From: Ficedula albicollis
Lineage: Eukaryota > Chordata > Aves > Passeriformes > Muscicapidae
Assembly (NCBI RefSeq): GCF_000247815.1
Contig: NC_021678.1
Coordinates: 28,741,749 to 28,805,748 of the forward strand
Reading direction: 5' to 3'
DNA: 64,000 bases
In this document: positions 25,101-35,638 of the stretch, one piece after another
How the letters are laid out: each line of letters starts with the position of its first letter
Numbering within the stretch: position 1 is the stretch's first letter
The notes under the pieces: model-generated
The model's database searches: none
Told to the model about the DNA's origin: nothing
What the model saw: only the letters and a program-made list of their open reading frames with translations
Made by a program: the position numbers and the translations under genes

Positions 25101-28100
25101 CTCATATTAAAACTTACTTATCCTAAAACTTACGTGTGAGTGGCTTAATATACTTCAACCCATCCACAGGCTTTAATTCAATCCCTGCACTCTGATTTCT
25201 CTCTGAAGAATTCAGAGAATCCCCCAACTCACTGACTCCAACAGCTGCAGGTCCCGCTGGGCAGGGCTCCCCTTTCCCTGCTGCTCACCTCCTCTCCCTG
25301 TCCTCTCTGAGAGCATCTTGTGTGCCTTGGGCTGGGAGAGCCTGAATGGGAGGTTAAGACCTCCAGTGCTCTAGGAACCAACTTTGTCGGGTTATCTTAA
25401 ATGAGCAAAGCAGGCAATAGTTGCTAAAAGGTTATTTATTACAAAGCACATCAGTCTCAAAAGGCAAGCAGAAAAGCAATGTCAAAAGCAGTAGCAAAAG
25501 CAAGTGGCAAGAGCAGATGGCTAAAAGCCCTGGCAAAAGGCAGATGGCTAAAAAGCCCCAACTCTCCCCAGTACAAACTCTTATACAGGATTTTCCCAAC
25601 AAGCTAAGACACAAACTCAGACCACCAGTCCTTAACCTATTAGAATTCCAGTTTCTTAACATGCCAAGTTACATATAGACTATGCATACAACCTATCTTG
25701 TTCTATCTGAAAAATGTAAGCAATATTCTTACTATAACTCTATTATGTCTACAACTGTGGTCCTGGAGCCTCCACAGAAAACATTAGCATGTTCTTTAAT
25801 CTTCACTAGAACGCTCACTTCTTTGGCGTTTGAAACCTTTCACTTACTAAAAGCACTAGAGCTCATATTAAAACTTACTTATCCTAAAACTTACGTGTGA
25901 GTGGCTTAATATACTTCAACCCATCCACAGGCTTTAATTCAATCCCTGCACTCTGATTTCTCTCTGAAGAATTCAGAGAATCCCCCAACTCACTGACTCC
26001 AACAGCTGCAGGTCCCGCTGGGCAGGGCTCCCCTTTCCCTGCTGCTCACCTCCTCTCCCTGTCCTCTCTGAGAGCATCTCTGCTGTATTTGTGATCCCTC
26101 GCTGCACTGGCTGCTCCTGTGCTGCCACTGAGGCCAGCCTGGGGCTCTGAACGCCCAGGTGAGCCTGGCAGACTGAGAGCTCAGCTGCAGCTGCTGCAGA
26201 CCAGAGCAGGGTGACGTGGGCTTCGGGTTGTGAGCACCGGGCTGCCCCAGTCCATCCTCTGCAATTGGTCCGGATTTTTAGCTCTTGGCTGCCTGCTTCC
26301 AGAGAGTAGGGCTAACAGAGTGCAGTTTCACAGTGTATATATTTTTTCTCCTAGTGATGCAGTGCTCTGCCTCATTAGATGTCCTTTTCCTCCTGGATGG
26401 CTCCTACAGCATTGGCAAGGGAAGCTTTGAAAAGTCCAAGCACTTTGCAGGCAAGCTCTGTGATGCCTTTGACATCCATCCAGACAGAGTGAGTATCATG
26501 AGTATCTTCAGTTTTCAAATAGCTTGGCAGTATGTCTAAAGGCCAGTGACAACATGCTGATTGAATTTGCAAATTCAAGATACCAGCTGCCATGGGGGCA
26601 GAGTATTTATTCAGAAAGATGCAGTTTGTGAAGCAGTGGGATTGGAGGATGCTTCTTGATTCTTCAGATTTTAAACAGCTCTTTTTGAACTTGAGGAAAG
26701 ACATAATCCTTCAGGATAAAGATTATAATTTGGAGGGGTTTTTACTGATTTTATTTTGGTTTGGAAGCTCATAGATTAGTTGGAACTTTCTCTTGCTTTT
26801 CGTTGGAAAGCTTCAGAATTAATCTCTGGGANTTTGTCGGGTTATCTTAAATGAGCAAAGCAGGCAATAGTTGCTAAAAGGTTATTTATTACAAAGCACA
26901 TCAGTCTCAAAAGGCAAGCAGAAAAGCAATGTCAAAAGCAGTAGCAAAAGCAAGTGGCAAGAGCAGATGGCTAAAAGCCCTGGCAAAAGGCAGATGGCTA
27001 AAAAGCCCCAACTCTCCCCAGTACAAACTCTTATACAGGATTTTCCCAACAAGCTAAGACACAAACTCAGACCACCAGTCCTTAACCTATTAGAATTCCA
27101 GTTTCTTAACATGCCAAGTTACATATAGACTATGCATACAACCTATCTTGTTCTATCTGAAAAATGTAAGCAATATTCTTACTATAACTCTATTATGTCT
27201 ACAACTGTGGTCCTGGAGCCTCCACAGAAAACATTAGCATGTTCTTTAATCTTCACTAGAACGCTCACTTCTTTGGCGTTTGAAACCTTTCACTTACTAA
27301 AAGCACTAGAGCTCATATTAAAACTTACTTATCCTAAAACTTACGTGTGAGTGGCTTAATATACTTCAACCCATCCACAGGCTTTAATTCAATCCCTGCA
27401 CTCTGATTTCTCTCTGAAGAATTCAGAGAATCCCCCAACTCACTGACTCCAACAGCTGCAGGTCCCGCTGGGCAGGGCTCCCCTTTCCCTGCTGCTCACC
27501 TCCTCTCCCTGTCCTCTCTGAGAGCATCTCTGCTGTATTTGTGATCCCTCGCTGCACTGGCTGCTCCTGTGCTGCCACTGAGGCCAGCCTGGGGCTCTGA
27601 ACGCCCAGGTGAGCCTGGCAGACTGAGAGCTCAGCTGCAGCTGCTGCAGACCAGAGCAGGGTGACGTGGGCTTTGGGTTGTGAGCACCGGGCTGCCCCAG
27701 TCCATCCTCTGCAATTGGTCCGGATTTTTAGCTCTTGGCTGCCTGCTTCCAGAGAGTAGGGCTAACAGAGTGCAGTTTCACAGTGTATATATTTTTTCTC
27801 CTAGTGATGCAGTGCTCTGCCTCATTAGATGTCCTTTTCCTCCTGGATGGCTCCTACAGCATTGGCAAGGGAAGCTTTGAAAAGTCCAAGCACTTTGCAG
27901 GCAAGCTCTGTGATGCCTTTGACATCCATCCAGACAGAGTGAGTATCATGAGTATCTTCAGTTTTCAAATAGCTTGGCAGTATGTCTAAAGGCCAGTGAC
28001 AACATGCTGATTGAATTTGCAAATTCAAGATACCAGCTGCCATGGGGGCAGAGTATTTATTCAGAAAGATGCAGTTTGTGAAGCAGTGGGATTGGAGGAT

Positions 28101-31100
28101 GCTTCTTGATTCTTCAGATTTTAAACAGCTCTTTTTGAACTTGAGGAAAGACATAATCCTTCAGGATAAAGATTATAATTTGGAGGGGTTTTTACTGATT
28201 TTATTTTGGTTTGGAAGCTCATAGATTAGTTGGAACTTTCTCTTGCTTTTCGTTGGAAAGCTTCAGAATTAATCTCTGGGAAGTTAACCACCTTTCTGTA
28301 CAGATGTAAATGATGTAGTCTGCTTGCTCTGCTTCCCCCAGAGGGGAGGGGTGATGTGCTGCTCTAGTCTCAGGTCTTGCTCTCTGGAGTCAGCCTTGAG
28401 GCACCTCTGGCCTGAGTGACACATCCTGGGGTTTGTCTGAGGGGATTTCAAGCCAGACTGGCTGCAGTTCCAGGTGTGCATCATTCCCACAGCACTACCT
28501 CAGCTGAGGGCCTTGCAGCAGGCTGGGGTGGTTGCTGGACTTGATTCCACACCAGACCTTTCCAAATAAATGCCAGGTCTTTGGGAAGGTTGTGTGAATA
28601 TTTAATATTTGCAGATTTGGTGATGTGTTTTGTTTTATTTTTAAAATACCACCTTTCTGCTAGTCTTTCACTTAATCCTCACATAGACTGGACTGGAAAT
28701 TAGTAGTCTTTTTATCTTTGAAATTGTCACATTCCATAATACTTCTTGTAAGACTTCAGTGAAGTATTCTGGATGCATTGCCCAGTACAGACCATTTAGT
28801 CTACTTGTGTTTTCAACTAGAGAAAATATTTTAGAGGAACTATTAGAAAAACTTTTGGTTTGTGTTGCCTGCTGTGCTCAGTGCCAGAGGGAGCTGCTCT
28901 TACTAATGGAAAGGTTGCCTGCACAGTGTATAAATGGGTTGGTGTAGAAGTGTTATTTATAAACTTTCTGCCTCTGAGGGTGCTCTGAGTGGATAAATGC
29001 AGATCCTGAGCTGTCTCTAACTGCAGCAAGGCTCCTGATGTTTCCAGATAAACTTTTTTTTTTTTTAGACTATATAGATAACACTAGAGTTCTTGCTCTG
29101 TTTCTAAGTTGATTTAGAGTGCCTGTGGCTCGACAGCAAAAACATAGTTTGCCTCTATATAATTTAGTCTTCCCAAGTTTGTAAATTGATCAGAAAACTT
29201 GCACAGACACCTTTCATAACCTTTTCTTTTAGGTCCGTGTGGGAATGATACAGTTTAGCTCAACTCCCCACCTTGAATTCCCACTGGATTCTTACCCAAC
29301 CAAACAAGAAGTGAAAGAGAGAATCAAGAGGACTGTGTTCAGGTCAGCTTATTTTACAGCTCTTCTCTTTTTCTGGGCTATGAATAATCTCTGGATTGAG
29401 AGGGTTTTTGAGGTTTAGAACTCTCTGCTTCTGCTGGGCTTACACCAGTGTGATGTCTCCAGGGAGGGAGGTGAATGAGCACTGTGGTTCATGATCCACA
29501 ATCCACTAAAAATGTGGTACCTGGTCTGCCTTAGTGAAAGTTGATAGGGGACAAAGTTTTCAGAGCCCTATTATAGCATGGTAGATAGTGAGTTTTCCAG
29601 GTCTTTCTGTCTGTTTGAGCCAGGCAGTGGGTTACATCCTCCATGGGAAAGCAAGCATGTTGTTCTCTGATGGCTGAGCTAAGGCTGCACATTTTTTGGT
29701 GGTTACAATTTCCTTTTTCCTGTGAGTTAGTGACAAACTGCTGGTCTGTAGACATCTCTGTGTGCTTGCTGAATTCAAGAGGATCAGGTTTTCAGATGGA
29801 AACCTTTTTTCTTTCTGAATGTTAAGACTTCGGTGTCTTCCCATGACTCCAGGAAATGGAGCCAGAAGTCCAAAGAAGAGCTGTCCTTAGAGCCTTAAAT
29901 CCAAACTTTCCATCTTGGAGAAATACATTTGGATCTGCTAAGGATCTGACAATCACCCCAAAATAACACTTGTTTTGATGATAGTTGGTAAGGCCTGTGG
30001 GCATCTGCTCTTTTAACTAATCTGAATTAGGACTAAAGGTTAGATCAACATTTCCCATGGATATCTTCTGCTCTCAGGATGTTGTACATATTGCAAGCAA
30101 ATGTGATCAGTTGGCTGGATTTTGTTGGTATTTCTTTTGATGAGTTTAGCAAATCAATAAAACCTCTTGTGTACTGTTACAGGAAAAACTTTTAAAAAAA
30201 CACATTCCCTCTCTCTGATTGTTGTTGAAAGTCTCTGAGAGCAGAAAAAGCGAAGCAGCATTTGCTGTCTGGCACTGCATTTCCTTGATGACAACAGAGG
30301 GCTGCTGACAGATCAAACAGAAATAATGACTTTTTGCCTGGCTATTTCATCTAGTTTAAATGAAAAGCCAACATTTTGAAGTTGATAAAATAGTTATGGA
30401 TGGATTCCAGTTGGCTTCTGAAAAAAAAAGGGTGTTTGACATCTTGGTTGAGAGGCTCCTTGTGATGTGCTTCTGATGTGCCTTTGGCCAGTGAGGCATT
30501 TCCTGACTTCAGCCCAGAGCTGACAGCACTTGGAAGGAGGCAGCAGCAGACTGAAGGGAAGCTTTTGTGATTTATTTGGAGACTGCCAGTCTCTCTCTGT
30601 GAATGCTGTCCAAAGAGCTTTGGAATTTGTTGGCCAGTTCCAGCCATACTTGGTGGTAATCTCAAGCTAAATTTCATATGAATTTCTTTCATGTAAGTAC
30701 AGCAGCTGGTTGCAGAGAGAAGCCCCCTTAGTGCTGTCCCTGAAGACAGACCGCAGGTAAAGTCCAGATCTCCTTGTACTTCAGAAAATCCTTACTGGAA
30801 TAATGCCTCAAACACACTTCCACTGTGTCAAAACCCAGTGAAGCTCTAAATGCAAATTAATAAGCAATTGAATTTAATGAGCTCTTTATTAACTTTTCTA
30901 ATCCTCAGAGCTCACATGGGCACAGTGTACTGAGTTAATCAAGATTAACTGACTATGCACAGTGTGTTTTTCCTTGTGCAAAGCACTATTCACTGAAACA
31001 TCTCACAGACATCTGGTCAGAAAAAGGCACATTTGGACTTGCTATGAACACATGGTCACTGGATATGCTTGGAAATGGTGGAGTGCAGAGGAGGAAGAAG

Positions 31101-33057
31101 TTCAAAGCAAAGTGACCTGACAAGTGCAAAATGAAAAAAGTTTCTGTGAAAATCAGAGGGTAGATGCTAAAGCAGTCAACTTGGGCATGATGAAATGCTT
31201 TTCTAGTCAAGCAGCTCAGGAATCAGGTGCTAGGGCAAAGGATGGATGTTCAGAAAGCAAATGAGGTGTGTTTGTGTCAGTGCAGACAAAGAATGTGAAT
31301 CCTCCAAGGAAGGACTGACACTTGTGGTTTGGTTCCCCTGGAGTTCTCTGGACAGCAATAACAGCAGCCCTAAAAGGCAATTACAGGAAATTATTTATAG
31401 CATGGCTCCTTGGGCAAATTAGAAGACAGCTGGAAATGTTCCCTCTGCTCTAGTGGCTTTATTACCACCATGTCTGTGGCATGTGTGGGAAGAAGGTGAG
31501 CAGGGCAGGGGCTGAGGAGGAGCACTTGGGGTGAGGATGGAGGAGAAGCTCAGCAATTGGTGCTGCCAGCCCAGAACCATGAGCCCAAGCCATGGCCTGG
31601 GCTGCATGGAGAGGAGTGAGGAGCCAAGGGAGGTGACTGTGCTTTCTAGTGCACTGTTTGAGACCCCACCTGGAGCACTACATCCGTGGTTTGGGGCCCC
31701 AGCATAAGAAGGACGTGGGCCTGTTAGAATGAATTCAGAGGAGAGCAGCAGAGATCCTCAGGGGGCTGGAGAAGCTCTGCTATGAAAACAGGCTGGGCAG
31801 AGAATGTGTTTTAGGGAGAGATGCCTCTGCCCAAATGAAAACACAGATGAGACCATATGATGACAACATACACATTTTTTTTTTAACATGGATTTGCAAG
31901 AAATGTGAGGGAGAGAGACAGAAACAGGAAAGAGATCTTGAAAGAGAGAAAAAGAGCAGAAGACAGTCTGTTGGAACTAGATGTTCTTTGAGGTCCTTCC
32001 CAGATGAAACCATTCTGTGATGCTAGAGGACGTGTGGATGTGTATTTTAACTTGATATTACTGTTATTTTCTCTTTGTGTTTGGTTTTTTTGGTTGTGTT
32101 TTGTGGGAGGTTTTGTTTTGTTGTTTTTTTGGGGTTTTTTTTACTGTTTGTAAAACTCAGCTTCCCTGTGTTTTGGACAAATTGTGTTTGGCAAAGTCAT
32201 TTTTTTTTTACTGTTTGTGAAACTCAGCTTCCCTCTGTTTTGGACAAATTGTGTTTGGCAAAGTCATGCAGTGTGCAGTGGAGTCCTGGTTTTTCTCTTT
32301 GTGTTTGGTTTTTTTGGTTGTGTTTTGTGGGAGGTTTTGTTTTGTTGTTTTTTTGGGTTTTTTTTTACTGTTTGTGAAACTCAGCTTCCCTCTGTTTTGG
32401 ACAAATTGTGTTTGGCAAAGTCATGCAGTGTGCAGTGGAGTCCTGAGTCCTGTCTGTGCCCATTCGTCATGGATAAAATCCCAAAGGATCAGCATGTAAT
32501 CCTTTCAGGATGAGAGGAAATGTCCTTGGATTCCACCAGGGGAGGTTCTGATGAAATTTCGGAACAATCTTTTCCTGACAGAGTGGTCAGGCATTGCAAG
32601 AAGTTCCTCAGGGTAGTGGTGGAGTCTCTGTCTTTGGAAGTGGTCCAGAGTCATCTGGATGTGGAACTTGGGGACATGGTTTTGGGGGATGATGGTGATG
32701 CTGAGGTGATGGTGGGACTGGATGACTTTCAAGGTCTCTTCCCACCCTGAAGAGTTTCTGGCCATCACCCCGAGTGACCTGGCACCAAGTGTCCCCAGGG
32801 CTGCTGGTTTGGGGCTGGCCATATGGGTAATGTTTGCTCTTGGGGAGATGGGCTTGGGATGCTCCAAAGCAGGCGGGCACTGCTGAGGCTGCAGGGCTAC
32901 GTGCAGGCACAGGCAGCCCGTGTGGCTCCCTCAGGACATGGGGCAGGCTGCTGGCCAGCTGCCATCCGTGGGGCCCGGGCTGGCAGGGCTGCAGGCCCTA
33001 ATGGCTCTGTGGGGCCAGGCAGGCGCGGCAGAGCCTGCGCAGCGCCCGCCGCAGGCA

Positions 33058-33148
<91 letters not shown>

Positions 33149-35550
33149 GAGCCTGCGCAGCGCCCGCCGCAGGCAGGAGCGGCGCTTCTTGGGCACCTCC
33201 TGCCCGAGGGACTCCTCCCAGTCTGACACTTCCTCATAGCTCCTGACATCTCCATGGCACAGCCCATGCTCGCTGTATTCCTCCCAGTCAGAAAGACTGT
33301 AGTAGCTACTGACTTCTGCTTCAGAATGGTCTTGCTCCATGCCCTCTTCCCAGTCAGACACTTCTTCGTAGATGCTGGCGTCTCCATGGGATGGCTCATG
33401 CTTGCTGTACTCCTCCCAGTCAGAAACACTGTGGTAGCTACTGGCATCTCCTTCAGAATGGTCTTGGTCTGTGCCCTCTTCCCAGTCTGAAGCATCTTGG
33501 TAGCTGCTGACATTGCCATGGGACACCTCATGCTCTCTGCATTCTTCCCAGTCAGAGAGACTACAGGAGATACCGACTTGTCCTTGGGAATGGTCTTGCT
33601 CCGTGCCTTCTTCCCAGTCAGACACTTCTTCATAGATGCTGGTGTCTCCATGGGACAGCTTATGCTCACTGTATTCCTCCCAGTCAGAAACACTGTGGTA
33701 GCTACTGGCATCTCCTTCAGAATGGTCTTGGTCTGTGCCCTCTTCCCAGTCAGACACTTCTTCGTAGATGCTGGCGTCTCCATGGGATGGCTCATGCTTG
33801 CTGTACTCCTCCCAGTCAGAAACACTGTGGTAGCTACTGGCATCTCCTTCAGAATGGTCTTGGTCTGTGCCCTCTTCCCAGTCAGACACTTCTTCGTAGA
33901 TGCTGGCGTCTCCATGGGATGGCTCATGCTTGCTGTACTCCTCCCAGTCAGAAACACTGTGGTAGCTACTGGCATCTCCTTCAGAATGGTCTTGGTCTGT
34001 GCCCTCTTCCCAGTCTGAAGCATCTTGGTAGCTGCTGACATTGCCATGGGACACCTCATGCTCTCTGCATTCTTCCCAGTCAGAGAGACTACGGGAGATA
34101 CCGACTTGTCCTTGGGAATGGTCTTGCTCCGTGCCTTCTTCCCAGTCAGACACTTCTTCATAGATGCTGGCATCTCCATGGGACAGCTCATGCTCACTGT
34201 ATTCCTCCCAGTCAGAAACACTGTGGTAGCTACTGGCATCTCCTTCAGAATGGTCTTGGTCTGTGCCCTCTTCCCAGCCAGACACTTCTTGGTAGCTACT
34301 GACATCTCCATGGGACAACTCATGCTCTCTGTGTTCTTCCCAGTCAGGGAGACTGTGGGAGATACCGACTTGTCCTTGGGAAAGGTCTTGCTCCATGCCT
34401 TCTTCGCAGTCTAAAGCATCTTGGTAGCTGCTGACATCGCTGTGGGACGCCTCATTCTCGTTGTCTTCCTCCCAGTCAGAGAGACTGTGGTAGCTACTGG
34501 CTTGTCCTTGGGAAAGGTCTTGCTCCATGCCTTCTTCCCCGTCTGGAAATTCTTGGACATCACCATGGGACAGCTCTTCCATGATGTGTTCATCCCAGTT
34601 GGAGAGCCTGTAGTGGCTTCTGGCTTCTTCAAGGGACAGCTCCTGCTCAGTGCAGGCTTTCCCTTGGAAAAAGTCCTGATACATACCGGCTTCTTGTAGG
34701 AACAGCTCCTGCTCAGTGCAGGCTTTCCCTTGGAAAAAGTCCTGATACATACCAGCTTCTTCTAGGGCCAGCTCCTGCTCACTGCAGGCTTCCCCTTGGG
34801 ATCCTTCCTGGTAGATTCTAGATTCTACTTGGGCCAGCTCCCGCTCACTGTAGTCTTCCCCTTGGGACCCTTCCTGGTACCTACCAGCTTCTTCTAGGGA
34901 CAGCTCCTGCTCAGTGCAGGTCTCCCCTTGAGATCCTTCCTGGTAGATTCTAGATTCTACTTGGGCCAGCTCTTGCTCAATGTAGTCTTCCCTTTGGGAC
35001 CTTTCCTGGTACCTACTGGATTCTACCTGAAAGAGCTCCTGCTCAGTGCAAGTTTCCCCTTGAGATCCTTCCTGGAACCTACTGGTCTCCACTTCCATCT
35101 CCTGCTCAGTGCTGGCTTCCCCTTGGGACTTTTCCTGGGACCTACTGGCTTCTTCTACGGACAGCTCTGGCTCAAAGCTGGCTTCCCCTTGCGACCCTTC
35201 CTTGTAGCTACTGGTTTCTGCTGGGCACAGCTCCTGCCCAGTGCTGGCTTCCCATTGAGATCCATCCTGGAACCTATTGGATTCCACTTCGGCCATCTCC
35301 TGTTCAGTGCAAGCTTCCCCTTGAGCTCCTTCCTGGAACCTACTGGATTCTACTTCAACCAGCTCTTGCTCAGTGCTGGCTTCCTGTTGGGACAAGTCCT
35401 GGTACCTACCGGCTTCTTCCAGGGACAGCTCCTGCTCAGTGCAGGCTTCCCCTTGGGATCCTTCCTTGTAGACTCTGGATTCTACCTGGTCCAGCTCTTG
35501 CTCACTATATTCTTCCCCTTGGGACCTTTCCTGGGACCTACCGGCTTCTT

Positions 35551-35638
<88 letters not shown>

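Larger units (their letters stand above)
24558..26079. repeat. 761-bp tandem duplication containing an LTR
   Basis: Copy 1 (24558-25318) and copy 2 (25319-26079) look identical over 761 bases. Each holds the same 66-base left flank, the LTR-like element and a 150-base right flank. The lack of visible divergence means either a very recent event or an assembly duplication. It lies in the VWA2 intron after exon 22937-23011. Confidence 0.9.
25383..28281. repeat. 1,449-bp near-perfect duplication around a gap base
   Basis: 25383-26831 and 26833-28281 align without gaps at an offset of 1,450. The only difference noticed is C at 26224 against T at 27674 (cttcggg/ctttggg). The copies meet at the single N at 26832. 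Both carry the LTR-like element and the first vWA exon of VWA2. Including both exon copies in one mRNA would break the frame, since each begins with the last two bases of a codon and ends on a codon boundary. This points to two alleles or overlapping contig ends laid side by side. Confidence 0.9.

Noticed and set aside
33254..34699. Plus-strand ORFs with repeats across the 33-35 kb array
   Set aside because: They are shadows of the minus-strand repeat gene. The 66-bp period keeps other frames open by chance and they lack starts, composition or ends that suggest a real product.
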